Of a DNA stretch of 19,223 bases, positions 1 through 8,474 are shown in pieces (the stretch's first letter is position 1; each line of letters opens with the position of its first letter). Below the pieces are notes generated by a model. The model was not told the origin of the DNA and made no database searches. It was given only the letters and a program-made list of their open reading frames with translations. Position numbers and translations under genes: made by a program. Where the stretch lies: NCBI GenBank assembly GCA_035574455.1, contig DATLYT010000216.1, forward strand, positions 1 to 19,223, written 5' to 3'. Source of the stretch: DATLYT01 sp035574455 (GTDB lineage Bacteria > Bacteroidota > Ignavibacteria > UBA10030).

Positions 1-1
1 A

Positions 2-1096
2 CGAGCGAGGCAGTCAGACGAAACTCTTACTGCACTGAACACAGCAGCCGCGAACATTGAGAAATTCCACCGCTCCCAACTTCGGACGATCCGTAAGGTG
101 GAAACGCTCCCCGGCGTTGTCTGCTGGCAGGAGAACCGACCTATTGAAACTGTAGGGTTCTACGTACCCGCCGGATCAGCTCCACTTCCTTCGACGGTAC
201 TGATGCTCGGCATTCCCGCAATGCTTGCAGGATGCTCAAGGATTGTGCTCTGCTCTCCCCCGCAAAAAAACGGCAAGGTCGATGCACTCGTTCTTGCCGC
301 TGCCACTCTTGTCGGCATCAAAGAAATCTATAACGTTGGTGGCGCACAGGCAATTGCCGCGATGGCGTACGGGACAGAATCCATCCCCAAGGTCAATAAG
401 ATTTTTGGACCCGGTAATCGTTACGTTGCTGCGGCAAAACAGTTTGTCGCTACCGATCCGGAAGGCGCGGCGATCGACCTTCTGGCAGGTCCTTCTGAGT
501 TACTGGTGATTGCCGATGAGTACGCCAACGCGACCGTTGTCGCTGCCGATCTGCTGTCGCAGGCCGAGCATGATCCTGATGCGCAGGTAGCGTTGGTAAC
601 GCCAAGTGCGTTCCTTGCCCAGCGTGTCCAGGAAGCGTTGGCCGGCCTTCAGAAAGATCTTCCCCGGCGCAACATCATTGAGCAATCACTCAAGAACAGC
701 TTCGTGGTCCTGACGGCGTCGCTCGATGAGGCTATCCGGTTTGCCAACGATTACGCGCCTGAACATCTTTTGCTCAATGTTCGCGAGCCGGAGAGCCTCA
801 TTCCCCAAATCCGCAGTGCCGGCTCGGTTTTTCTCGGACCGTACTCGCCCGTTACCGCAGGCGACTATGCTTCGGGAACCAATCACACCCTGCCCACCGG
901 AGGATCGGCAAAGTGGACGGGTGGAATTTCGGTCGAGAGTTTTCAGAAGACGGTCACGTTCCAGTCCATTTCCCGCGAGGGCTTGCAACTCTTGGCTCCA
1001 ACGCTGACGTTGCTTGCCGCCGCGGAAGGTCTTGAAGCCCACAAACGTGCTGTCGCCGCTCGCACGGCTATCGGCATCTATGAGAACCATGTATGA
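2..1096 (+). CDS. hisD: Histidinol dehydrogenase, 5' end outside window
   Basis: Zinc- and NAD-dependent enzyme that oxidises L-histidinol to histidine, the last step of the pathway, in the cytoplasm. The frame is open to the left edge, and residues before the GTG at 98 (ending IEKFHRSQLR) match the usual HisD N-terminal half, so that GTG is not the start. About 365 residues are visible of a usual ~430. Family motifs are present in order: GPGNRYVAAAK, DLLAGPSELL, QAEHDPDAQ (Q and H near the active site), FANDYAPEHL (catalytic E-H), AGDYASGTNHTLPTGG (zinc Asp) and SVESFQKTVTFQ. The stop TGA overlaps the hisC ATG in an ATGA junction, suggesting translational coupling. Identity is seen directly; the missing start and hisG upstream are inferred. 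Confidence 0.96.
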   Translation, partial: RARQSDETLTALNTAAANIEKFHRSQLRTIRKVETLPGVVCWQENRPIETVGFYVPAGSAPLPSTVLMLGIPAMLAGCSRIVLCSPPQKNGKVDALVLAAATLVGIKEIYNVGGAQAIAAMAYGTESIPKVNKIFGPGNRYVAAAKQFVATDPEGAAIDLLAGPSELLVIADEYANATVVAADLLSQAEHDPDAQVALVTPSAFLAQRVQEALAGLQKDLPRRNIIEQSLKNSFVVLTASLDEAIRFANDYAPEHLLLNVREPESLIPQIRSAGSVFLGPYSPVTAGDYASGTNHTLPTGGSAKWTGGISVESFQKTVTFQSISREGLQLLAPTLTLLAAAEGLEAHKRAVAARTAIGIYENHV

Positions 1097-2169
1097 TGAC
1101 AATACCTTCCATCGATAACGTTGCCCTTGAACAGTTCGTGCGGAAAAATATCCGAGAGCTGAAACCGTATCGCAGCGCCCGGCATGATTTCGAATCGGGC
1201 ATTCTCCTCGACGCCAACGAAAATCCGCTCGGCAGCGTCGTCCCGTTCGACAGCGCGGCACTGAACCGATATCCCGACCCATTCCAGAAAACGCTGCGAT
1301 CGCGCCTGGCGGAACTCACAGGAGTCCAGACAGAAAATGTGTTCGTCGGCGTTGGATCGGATGAAGCCATTGACCTTCTCATTCGCATCTTTTGTGAGCC
1401 GGGGCAGGACTCGATCATCATTGCTGCCCCCACGTACGGGATGTATCGCGTAGCGGCAGATATTCAGGGCATCGAAGTCCGCACCTGCTTGCTGACGGAG
1501 GAATTTCAACTCGACCTGAACGCCCTTCGCTCTACGGCGGATGCGCGTACAAAGCTGGTGTTCTGCTGCTCGCCGAACAATCCCACCGCAAACCTGTTGA
1601 AGCGTGAAGATATTCTGGAGCTGTGCAAGACAACCAACTCCATTGTTGTCGTTGATGAAGCGTACATCGACTTCGCCGAAGCGGTATCACTCGCGCCGCT
1701 CGTTAAAGAGGTTCCCAATCTCGTCGTTCTACGTACGCTTTCAAAGGCATGGGGATTAGCGGGGATACGACTCGGCTACGCCATCGCTCACCCGACGGTA
1801 GTATCGTACCTTCTCAGCGTGAAAGCGCCCTACAACGTGAACACGCTCACCAGCACATTTGCCCTGAAGGCCCTTGAACAACCGGAGATGATGCAGAATT
1901 TTGTCCGGACGATCATCAGTGAGCGCGAACGGCTCCTCAGGGAGTTGCCGAAAGTCCGGCTTGTCGAGCGTGTGTATCCGTCTCAGGCAAATTTCATTCT
2001 CGTTCGTTGCCGCGAGGCAAAAACACTTTACCGTGAGCTTGCGCGGCGCGGCATCATCGTACGAGATCGTAGCTCGGAACCAATGTTAGAAAACTGCCTC
2101 CGCATCACCGTCGGCACCCGAGAGCAGAACAACCTTCTTCTCACAACACTGAGCGAGCTTGCAGCATGA
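1093..2169 (+). CDS. hisC: Histidinol-phosphate aminotransferase
   Basis: PLP-dependent class I/II aminotransferase that converts imidazole-acetol phosphate plus glutamate to histidinol phosphate. It is 358 aa, normal for HisC. Visible motifs are LDANENPLG near the N-terminus, the RYPDP substrate-loop signature, SPNNPTA, VVDEAYIDF, the PLP Schiff-base lysine K218 in LSKAWGLAGIRLGY, and a C-terminal LRITVGTREQN with the carboxylate-binding Arg. The ATG at 1093 overlaps the hisD stop by 4 nt; a second ATG follows immediately at 1096, so the exact first codon is uncertain by one residue. It overlaps hisB by 4 nt downstream. Confidence 0.96.
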   Translation: MMTIPSIDNVALEQFVRKNIRELKPYRSARHDFESGILLDANENPLGSVVPFDSAALNRYPDPFQKTLRSRLAELTGVQTENVFVGVGSDEAIDLLIRIFCEPGQDSIIIAAPTYGMYRVAADIQGIEVRTCLLTEEFQLDLNALRSTADARTKLVFCCSPNNPTANLLKREDILELCKTTNSIVVVDEAYIDFAEAVSLAPLVKEVPNLVVLRTLSKAWGLAGIRLGYAIAHPTVVSYLLSVKAPYNVNTLTSTFALKALEQPEMMQNFVRTIISERERLLRELPKVRLVERVYPSQANFILVRCREAKTLYRELARRGIIVRDRSSEPMLENCLRITVGTREQNNLLLTTLSELAA

Positions 2170-3260
2170 AACGAGTGATCTTCTTAGACCGAGACGGGAC
2201 GCTCATCGTCGAGCCGCCGGATGAGCAGGTGGATTCGCTGGAGAAACTTGAATTCCTGCCGGGAATTTTCGAGGGACTACGACGGCTGCGGGATGCGGGA
2301 TTCGAGTTCGTCATGGTAACAAATCAAGATCGACTTGGGACTCCTGCGTTTCCAACCGCGGCTTTCGAAAAGCCACAACACAAACTGCTCACAACTCTGG
2401 CGGGCGAAGGCATTTTGTTTTCGGCGATCTTCATCTGCCCCCACACGCCGGAAGACCACTGCGACTGCCGGAAGCCGAAGGTCGGACTGCTCAGGGATTA
2501 TTTAAAGACGAATGCTCTCGACCTCGCAAAATCCTTCGTCATCGGAGACCGAGAGACCGATGTGCAGCTTGCTCGAAACATCGGTTGCAAGGCAATTCGT
2601 TTGACGCAAAGCGTCGAGACTGCTGCAGATTTTGTCGCTCGAGATTTCTTAAGCGCGTGTCGCTACATTCTCCAATCGCTTCGGTCAGCGCAACTCCGGC
2701 GCACAACGACGGAAACAGACATCGCCATCGAAGTGGTATTGGACGGCACAGGCTCATATGAAATTCAGACTGGCATTGGCTTCTTTGACCACATGCTCGC
2801 GCAGCTCTCCAAGCACTCGCTCATTGACATGAGGATTAACGTCAGGGGCGACCTGTCTGTCGATGAACATCACACGGTTGAAGATACAGGCCTCGCATTA
2901 GGGGAAGCGATTCGAACAGCGCTTGGAGACAAGCGGGGCATCGAGCGCTACGGGTTTCTCCTTCCGATGGATGAATCGCTTGCCCAGGTTGCTTTGGATC
3001 TCGGCGGGCGGCCATATCTTGCTTTCCAAGGTAAATTCGAGCGAGAGAACGTCGGTGAACTGCCAACAGAGCTTGTCGAGGATTTTTTCCGCGCCTTTGC
3101 CGATGGCTTGCGCGCCAACCTCCACATTCGTGTGGAAGGACGTAACGACCACCACAAGGTAGAAGCGATCTTCAAATCGGTAGCCCGCGCCCTCAAGCAA
3201 GCCACAGCACAAGACCGGCGCGCTCTTTCTGTACTCCCCTCAACGAAAGGGACCCTATGA
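2166..3260 (+). CDS. hisB: Bifunctional histidinol-phosphatase / imidazoleglycerol-phosphate dehydratase
   Basis: Fused enzyme of 364 aa carrying two non-consecutive steps. Residues 1-165 are a HAD phosphatase: nucleophile motif FLDRDGT (D8, D10), VTNQD, a zinc-binding set C91, H93, C99 and C101, and GDRETD (D128), removing phosphate from histidinol phosphate. Residues 178-350 are the IGP dehydratase: FDHM (H209), DEHHTVED (H235, H236, E239) and RNDHHKVEA (H329, H330, E333), the two manganese-binding sets. This fusion is the form known from enterobacteria and many Bacteroidota. It starts at the ATGA junction with hisC and ends in an ATGA junction with hisH. Both active sites look intact. Confidence 0.96.
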   Translation: MKRVIFLDRDGTLIVEPPDEQVDSLEKLEFLPGIFEGLRRLRDAGFEFVMVTNQDRLGTPAFPTAAFEKPQHKLLTTLAGEGILFSAIFICPHTPEDHCDCRKPKVGLLRDYLKTNALDLAKSFVIGDRETDVQLARNIGCKAIRLTQSVETAADFVARDFLSACRYILQSLRSAQLRRTTTETDIAIEVVLDGTGSYEIQTGIGFFDHMLAQLSKHSLIDMRINVRGDLSVDEHHTVEDTGLALGEAIRTALGDKRGIERYGFLLPMDESLAQVALDLGGRPYLAFQGKFERENVGELPTELVEDFFRAFADGLRANLHIRVEGRNDHHKVEAIFKSVARALKQATAQDRRALSVLPSTKGTL

Positions 3261-3844
3261 TCGGCATTATCGATTATGGAGCCGGGAATATTCGTTCCGT
3301 CGGCAACGCGTTGAAGCGGCTTGGCATTGACTTTTTCGTCTCGAACGATGTTCGCGAACTGAAAACAGCAACAAAGCTCATTCTGCCGGGCGTTGGAGAG
3401 GCGCGCATGGCAATGAAATCGCTCAACCGCTCAGGCTTGATCGAATGGCTTAAAGATGTGCGCGTCCCGTTTTTGGGTATTTGCTTAGGAATGCAGTTAC
3501 TGTTCGAAGAGACGGCAGAGCGGGAAACGGCGTGTTTAGGCATTCTGCCAGGGAAAATCGTACGGTTCAACCCCGCTCAACTCAAGGTACCCCACATGGG
3601 ATGGAATCAGGTGACCATACAGAACGGCAGCCCTCTCTTTGCCAGCATACAGCAGAATGCTTTTTTCTACTTTGTGCATTCGTACTACGCACCTCAGCTT
3701 CCAGAGACAATCGGCGTTACGGAATATGGTGCGCTGTTCTCGTCCGCGGTGCAGAAAGATAATTTCTACGGCGTCCAGTTCCACCCGGAAAAATCGGGAG
3801 CGGCGGGACTTCACCTTCTTCGCAATTTCGTCGAGCGATGCTGA
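3257..3844 (+). CDS. hisH: Imidazole glycerol phosphate synthase, glutaminase subunit
   Basis: Class I glutamine amidotransferase that supplies ammonia to HisF for IGP and AICAR formation. It is 195 aa, the usual length. The N-terminus IIDYGAGNIRSV is typical. The triad is visible: nucleophile C76 in GICLGMQLLFE, with H176 and E178 in YGVQFHPEKSG. The ATG at 3257 overlaps the hisB stop, and GGGA lies just upstream within hisB as a plausible ribosome site. The 3' end overlaps hisA by 7 nt. Its partner hisF is two genes downstream. Confidence 0.96.
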   Translation: MIGIIDYGAGNIRSVGNALKRLGIDFFVSNDVRELKTATKLILPGVGEARMAMKSLNRSGLIEWLKDVRVPFLGICLGMQLLFEETAERETACLGILPGKIVRFNPAQLKVPHMGWNQVTIQNGSPLFASIQQNAFFYFVHSYYAPQLPETIGVTEYGALFSSAVQKDNFYGVQFHPEKSGAAGLHLLRNFVERC

Positions 3845-4563
3845 TTATTCCTGCAATCGATATCTACCAGGGGAAATGTGTTCGGTTGCGTCAGGGACAA
3901 TTCCGCGACCAAACGGTGTACTCCGAGTCTCCTGTGGACGTTGCTCGATCGTTTCGCGATGCCGGCTTCAACTACCTCCATATTGTGGATTTGGATGGAG
4001 CAAAGCAGGGACAAGTTACAAACTGGAAATCGCTGGAACAGATTCTCGCCCTGCCCGGCTTGAAAGCGGAGGTCGGGGGCGGCGTGCGGTCGAACGGCGA
4101 TATGCAGAAGCTGTTGCAGATAGGGGCAGATCGGGTTGTTGTTGGAAGCATCGCTGTTACGCTTCCCTCGCTGGTGAAGAAATGGATTCAGGATGTAGGA
4201 TCGCGGCGCATCGCCATCGCGCTCGACGTTCAGAAAGGTACAATCGCCCACAGCGGATGGCAAGAACAGGCGGAGTACTCGCCGAACACGTTTCTGCTCG
4301 ACATGGTGAACGCCGGCGCCACAACATTCATTTGCACCGACATTGACCGGGACGGAATGCTCGAAGGGCCGAACATCGACCTATACAAAGAGATTCGCCA
4401 ATTCTTCAGCTCCATCGAGTTGATTGCAAGTGGCGGGGTTTCCTCTCTGCAGGATATTGAAATGCTTACGAAGGCTGGTGTCTCCGGCGTCGTTGTCGGC
4501 AAAGCTTTGTACGAAGGGAAGATCGAGCTGACGGCTTTGCAACAATTTATTGCCTCACACTAA
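3838..4563 (+). CDS. hisA: ProFAR isomerase (phosphoribosylformimino-AICAR ribotide isomerase)
   Basis: (Beta-alpha)8 barrel that performs the Amadori rearrangement of ProFAR to PRFAR. It is 241 aa, as expected. Catalytic aspartates are seen at D8 (IPAIDIYQGKCVRL) and D130 (IALDVQKG). The duplicated phosphate-binding loops are EVGGGVRS near residue 79 and IASGGVSS in the C-terminal half, and CTDIDRDGMLEGPN is the conserved strand. The ATG at 3838 lies inside the last codons of hisH. Because HisA and HisF are paralogues, the call rests on the isomerase-type N-terminus and the order before hisF. Confidence 0.95.
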   Translation: MLIIPAIDIYQGKCVRLRQGQFRDQTVYSESPVDVARSFRDAGFNYLHIVDLDGAKQGQVTNWKSLEQILALPGLKAEVGGGVRSNGDMQKLLQIGADRVVVGSIAVTLPSLVKKWIQDVGSRRIAIALDVQKGTIAHSGWQEQAEYSPNTFLLDMVNAGATTFICTDIDRDGMLEGPNIDLYKEIRQFFSSIELIASGGVSSLQDIEMLTKAGVSGVVVGKALYEGKIELTALQQFIASH

Positions 4564-4569
4564 CAGGCC

Positions 4570-5322
4570 ATGCTGACGAAACGGATTATTCCCTGTCTCG
4601 ACGTTCACAACGGCCGGACAGTAAAGGGAACGAACTTTGAGAATTTGCGCGACGCCGGTGACCCGGTAGAGTTGGCCGCGCGGTATTCCGACGAAGGTGC
4701 AGATGAATTGGTGTTTTTGGACATCACTGCATCGCACGAGCGGCGGAAAACACTGGTGGAGTTCGTGGAACGGGTGGCAGAGGCGATTCAGATCCCCTTT
4801 ACAGTGGGAGGGGGAATCAGCTCAATCGAAGATATCCGGCGCGTGCTCGATGCCGGAGCAGACAAAGTGTCGCTCAACACCGCCATCGTGCAACGCCCTG
4901 AATTGCTGAACGAAACTGCAGAGCACATCGGGTCGCAGTCCATCGTCGCGGCCATCGATGTCAAACGAGCAAACGGCGGCTGGACGGTCTGGATCAGAGG
5001 AGGTAGAGAGAACACCGGTCGTGATGCACTGGAGTGGGCAGAGGAGGTTGTTCAGCGCGGAGCGGGAGAACTGCTGATGACGTCCATGGATCGCGATGGA
5101 ACGCAGGAAGGCTATGACGTTGAACTCCTGCAGCGGATTTCCGAGCGTGTCTCCGTTCCGGTCATTGCCTCGGGTGGCGCTGGGATGTTGGCACATTTCA
5201 AAGAGGCACTCACATCCGGACGGGCTGATGCCGTGCTCGCTGCATCGCTGTTTCATTTCCGACAGATAACGATTCTCGAACTCAAAGAGTATCTCCGACA
5301 ACAAACCATTCCCGTGCGATGA
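4570..5322 (+). CDS. hisF: Imidazole glycerol phosphate synthase, cyclase subunit
   Basis: Cyclase barrel of IGP synthase. It uses ammonia channelled from HisH to convert PRFAR to IGP and AICAR. It is 250 aa, normal. The N-terminus LTKRIIPCLDVHNGRTVKG contains catalytic D11, and AAIDVKR contains D130. FTVGGGIS and IASGGAG are the two phosphate loops, and SMDRDGTQEGYD is the conserved C-terminal signature. It starts 6 nt after the hisA stop, the only gap rather than overlap in this operon, and overlaps hisIE by 4 nt. Confidence 0.96.
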   Translation: MLTKRIIPCLDVHNGRTVKGTNFENLRDAGDPVELAARYSDEGADELVFLDITASHERRKTLVEFVERVAEAIQIPFTVGGGISSIEDIRRVLDAGADKVSLNTAIVQRPELLNETAEHIGSQSIVAAIDVKRANGGWTVWIRGGRENTGRDALEWAEEVVQRGAGELLMTSMDRDGTQEGYDVELLQRISERVSVPVIASGGAGMLAHFKEALTSGRADAVLAASLFHFRQITILELKEYLRQQTIPVR

Positions 5323-5915
5323 TGATTGATCAATTAAATTTCAGCAAACTGAACGGTTTAGTTCCTGCCATTGTCCAAGATGCCGAGACACGGCAAGTGT
5401 TGATGGTAGGCTTTATGAATCGCGAAGCCGTTCAAAAAACTCTGGACGAGAAGAAGATTACCTTCTGGAGTCGTACCAAACAACGGCTCTGGCAGAAGGG
5501 AGAAACGTCGGGCAACACGCTTCAGCTCATCTCTGCTGCAGCAGATTGCGATGGCGACGCGTTACTGCTCCAGGCGAAGCCGGCCGGACCGACCTGCCAC
5601 ACGGGGAACTACACCTGCTTCGGAGAGAAAAAAAGCGAAGAGACGCTTGCTCTGCTCGAGCAAACGATACACCAGCGAAAACACGAGATGCCGAACGATT
5701 CCTACACGGCAACACTCTTTGCTCGCGGCACGCCATACATTTCCCAAAAGGTGGGTGAAGAAGCGGTGGAAGTGATCGTCGCTTCGCTCCAGCAAGACCG
5801 GTCGGCCTTGAAACAGGAAGCCGCGGATTTACTGTATCACCTTCTCGTTTTGTTCGCGGATCGCGGGATTTCGTTGCGGGATGTTACAGAGACACTGAAA
5901 GGAAGGATGAAATGA
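5319..5915 (+). CDS. hisIE: Bifunctional phosphoribosyl-AMP cyclohydrolase / phosphoribosyl-ATP pyrophosphatase
   Basis: Fusion of HisI and HisE, 198 aa, catalysing the second and third pathway steps. Residues 1-110 are the cyclohydrolase: FMNREA, the substrate motif FWSRTKQRLWQKGETSGN, the metal-binding DCDGDALLLQ, and CHTGNYTCF with zinc cysteines. Residues 111-198 are the pyrophosphohydrolase: KVGEEAVEVIVAS and EAADLLYHLLVLF give the ExxE...ExxD metal site of MazG-like all-alpha pyrophosphatases. It is the last gene of the operon. An ATGA overlap links it to hisF; a second ATG follows at 5322. I see no convincing intrinsic terminator in the 72 nt before the convergent neighbour. Confidence 0.95.
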   Translation: MMIDQLNFSKLNGLVPAIVQDAETRQVLMVGFMNREAVQKTLDEKKITFWSRTKQRLWQKGETSGNTLQLISAAADCDGDALLLQAKPAGPTCHTGNYTCFGEKKSEETLALLEQTIHQRKHEMPNDSYTATLFARGTPYISQKVGEEAVEVIVASLQQDRSALKQEAADLLYHLLVLFADRGISLRDVTETLKGRMK

Positions 5916-5987
5916 GGGTTGCAGACTCAAAAGAAGGTTCCAACGCTGAAATGTATCTCCTTGGCACCCCGCTCCCCTTCATTCCCA

Positions 5988-6377
5988 TTACTCGCCATGA
6001 ACAAACTGATGCCCTGCCTTTTGTAACGCTTGCACGGCGGTGACAAGATTTTCTTCCATCACAAAAACGTAGTCGGTGTTGTATGTGCTAATGGCCAAGA
6101 GCGGCACATTCGCTTCGGCGAGCGGATGGGTGATCGATTCGAGAACACCGACTTCCTTCAGATTTTGCTGGCCGTCCACCTTGATGCATTTCCAGCCGGT
6201 TTCGGACTGAACATTGTTCGGCGCCATAAAATCCGGACAGATGATCGTAAACTCCTCGTCCGTCCGCATCATGAAACACATTTCGCCTTTGGCAAAGATG
6301 GAGGGAAGCTCGGCAAACTGGGCGAGCTTATTGATGGCAAACGTTTCGCCTAAGACGTGGAGGGAGAGTTTTTTCAT
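5988..6377 (-). CDS. Small ACT-domain protein (amino-acid-binding type)
   Basis: A 129 aa cytoplasmic protein with two ACT-like halves. The C-terminal half (about 75-129) carries the hallmark pattern of ACT_7/CASTOR-like proteins: GVLESITHPLAEANVPLLAIST, then YNTDYVFVMEENL, then a terminal helix VTAVQALQKAGH. The N-terminal half (MKKLSLHVLG... EEFTIICPD) also resembles this family. Known members of the superfamily bind amino acids or act as sensors; no catalytic residues are expected. It is convergent with the his operon. Its ATG at 6377 has only a weak upstream ribosome site. A regulatory link to histidine is possible from position but not shown. The family call is fairly firm; ligand and partner are unknown. 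Confidence 0.8.
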   Translation of the reverse strand: MKKLSLHVLGETFAINKLAQFAELPSIFAKGEMCFMMRTDEEFTIICPDFMAPNNVQSETGWKCIKVDGQQNLKEVGVLESITHPLAEANVPLLAISTYNTDYVFVMEENLVTAVQALQKAGHQFVHGE

Positions 6378-6511
6378 GCCATTCGGCTGTTGACAAAAGA
6401 ATGATGACGGTAAGAATGTACCATATCCCCTTCTTTAGAGCAAGTGGAAAGAGGCAAGAAACCGGTTCATGATCATTGATCGAAAAATCTCCATCATCCC
6501 TGTATCCAACA

Positions 6512-8392
6512 TTACTGTTTTTTTATAAGCCCCCGTAGTGCATCTTCTAACTTCTTCTTCGCTCCCTCTGCTTGCTTCCTCTTTTCCTCCTCAATCCGCA
6601 TCTCCAACTCTTTCTTTTTGTTTTCGGCGAGCGCGAGCTTCTCGTTCACGAGATTTTCATACTGCTTCACTCGCGCAAGCACCTCTTCTTTCCTCTGATT
6701 GAAGAGCTGTTCAAATTCTTGCCGCTTTTCTGCGATACGCTGGTTGACCTTTGCCCGAAGCTCGTTCTGGAGCCGCACAATCTCGTCGCCGATGACCTTC
6801 TTCGTGCGTGCAGCAAGCTGGTCGTCTAAGTCCGTCGTGAACGCGACATCAAATGTCCCCTTGGTGTTCCAGAGCCTCAAGCCGAGGTAAAAGCCCTTGA
6901 CCCCTGCCAAGACATCGCGCACAATCCGCTCAACATCGTTCTTCGGTGCACGCTCAAACACCAGCGCAATATCGTCAAACTTCATACCGACATTTGCCTC
7001 AAAGACCTGCCCGGGAACATTCACAAGAACATCCACGCTGAATTTGGACTGGCTGATTGTTGCGGGGAGAAAATCCGAGCGCCCTAACTCGATATCACCC
7101 AGTGGAATGCCTGCCGCCTTCGCGCGATATCGGTCGAGCGGCTCTGGCTGCCTCCGGTCAAACAGCATCGAGAGTGAGAATGATCTCCCTCCGCCCTTCG
7201 TCGCTTCAAGCTCGATGGTTAGCGGTTTTCCCGTGACGCGCTGGTCGCTGGAGATGTCGTTTGCTTCCCCTTTTGCATAGAAATAATTCTCCCGCTGCGC
7301 TTTATCCTCTCCGCCCGAAATCAGAATTTTCTTGATCCAGAGCTTTGGATAGCTCCGCTCGGTCGGGAAATGGATGTCCTGTCCCTCAAACCGCGGGGGC
7401 TTTTCATAGTCGGGCCGAGGGATGTATCGCGGGATGGTGTTTCGAGCATAGTCAATCCAGCCGAGATAATAATTGACTTCGTCGAGGAGCTGTTTACCGA
7501 CAAGCAGATTTGCAAGCCCCTTCATGCTGAGGTCGGGCAAACGGGCGAGACTCTTCAACCATTCGTAGTCTTGCCGGGCAAGGTCATCAATGACATCGAC
7601 CGACGCGGCGAGGGTATTGACTTGTGTCGTAATTGACGCGCGGCGCGTCTTAAAGGTCTCATTAAGATCGTTGATGGCTTTGTAGGCATTGTTCGCGTTG
7701 TTCGCCGCCGCAATGAACTGGTCGATTGTTTTGAGTTCATTGAGGTTGATAGCTTTGACGTTCGCTTCAATCTCGCTGAGCTTGTGTTTGGATTTTTCGA
7801 TGTCGGCCAGCGTTGCTTTCCATTCGTCGTACGCCTGCTGCACGCGCAATTTCAATGTGTCGATGTGTTGAACGGAGCGAAGGTTGTGGACGTTGAGCAG
7901 GCTGTCGATTTTGAATTCCCGCTTGATCTTTTCAAGGTCGAACACCGGAGCTTGCCGAGCCTGTTGCACAACCACGCTGCTCGCTTGCTGAATCAGGGAG
8001 GGTTCTTGATCAGCGTCCGGCTCTTTGGGCTTTTGGGGAAGCGAACCATCGGTCGCCCGCTTCGTTCCGAGAATCAGTTCGTTCACCTCTACCGTCTCCA
8101 CAATGTACTTCCCTCGAAGCAGTTGGCCGAAATCCAGTGCGGCGCGCACTCTACCCGTTTCGAAGATATTGTTCCACGGGTCCTTAGGATTTGCCACCTG
8201 CATGCGCGCAAATTCAAGAGCGATCGGCGACAAGGTAAGTCGCAGGCCGTCAATCTCGACCTTTGCTCCGACGAAAGCTTCGCCGGCAGCCTCAAGACCT
8301 GTCTCAATCCACGTATCGATAAACAGGTACGTGATAATGCCCAAGATCACGAGTGGAATGAGAACGATATAGACGAATCTTTTCCGAATCAC
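6512..8392 (-). CDS. TIGR03545-family envelope protein, uncharacterised
   Basis: A 626 aa protein anchored by one N-terminal helix (about residues 6-27, FVYIVLIPLVILGIITYLF), with the rest probably outside the inner membrane. Residues 35-125 have an AsmA-like flavour: VEIDGLRLTLSPIALEF, NPKDPWNN, and LDFGQLLRGKYIVETVEVNE. Residues ~165-290 are helical, a beta-rich middle follows, and ~530-626 form a charged coiled coil rich in K, E and Q. It matches my memory of TIGR03545, normally encoded next to a TIGR03546 gene, which lies upstream at 8940-9467. The start is GTG at 8392: an in-frame TAA lies at 8396-8398, and no Met precedes the membrane helix. GGGAA, 7 nt upstream, belongs to the inverted repeat of the neighbouring element. 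Function unknown; a role in envelope lipid or protein handling is only inferred. Confidence 0.8.
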   Translation of the reverse strand: MIRKRFVYIVLIPLVILGIITYLFIDTWIETGLEAAGEAFVGAKVEIDGLRLTLSPIALEFARMQVANPKDPWNNIFETGRVRAALDFGQLLRGKYIVETVEVNELILGTKRATDGSLPQKPKEPDADQEPSLIQQASSVVVQQARQAPVFDLEKIKREFKIDSLLNVHNLRSVQHIDTLKLRVQQAYDEWKATLADIEKSKHKLSEIEANVKAINLNELKTIDQFIAAANNANNAYKAINDLNETFKTRRASITTQVNTLAASVDVIDDLARQDYEWLKSLARLPDLSMKGLANLLVGKQLLDEVNYYLGWIDYARNTIPRYIPRPDYEKPPRFEGQDIHFPTERSYPKLWIKKILISGGEDKAQRENYFYAKGEANDISSDQRVTGKPLTIELEATKGGGRSFSLSMLFDRRQPEPLDRYRAKAAGIPLGDIELGRSDFLPATISQSKFSVDVLVNVPGQVFEANVGMKFDDIALVFERAPKNDVERIVRDVLAGVKGFYLGLRLWNTKGTFDVAFTTDLDDQLAARTKKVIGDEIVRLQNELRAKVNQRIAEKRQEFEQLFNQRKEEVLARVKQYENLVNEKLALAENKKKELEMRIEEEKRKQAEGAKKKLEDALRGLIKKQ

Positions 8393-8399
8393 GAGTTAT

Positions 8400-8430
8400 T
8401 TCCCACGAATCTCCGCGAATCTGCACGAAT
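8400..8430. repeat. Left inverted repeat of the GxxExxY unit
   Basis: Contains three tandem copies of CGAAT at 10 nt spacing (8406-8410, 8416-8420, 8426-8430). The first 21 nt pair with the right repeat at 8914-8934. On the - strand the outermost bases read GGGAA, which lies at ribosome-site distance from the GTG start of the TIGR03545 gene. Confidence 0.65.
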
Positions 8431-8474
8431 GAAAGAAAAAGCATAAATCAACAACAGTGTACAATGCATCACCC

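Noticed and set aside
98..100. GTG as the start of hisD
   Set aside because: The frame is open upstream to position 2 with HisD-like residues, and the protein would lack its N-terminal third; it is a truncated gene.
686..1282. 198-codon open frame on the - strand across hisD/hisC
   Set aside because: Arg/Cys-rich translation without domain character, fully antisense to two clear his genes.
3639..4346. 235-codon + strand frame across hisH/hisA
   Set aside because: Alternative frame of two well-supported genes; the composition is low-complexity shadow sequence.
5916..5987. Intrinsic terminator between hisIE and the ACT gene
   Set aside because: Only an imperfect GGTTCCAA/TTGGCACC pairing with a long loop and no T-run.
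7784..8446. 220-codon + strand frame opposite the TIGR03545 gene
   Set aside because: Antisense to a conserved long gene and running into the inverted repeat; no motif or ribosome site.
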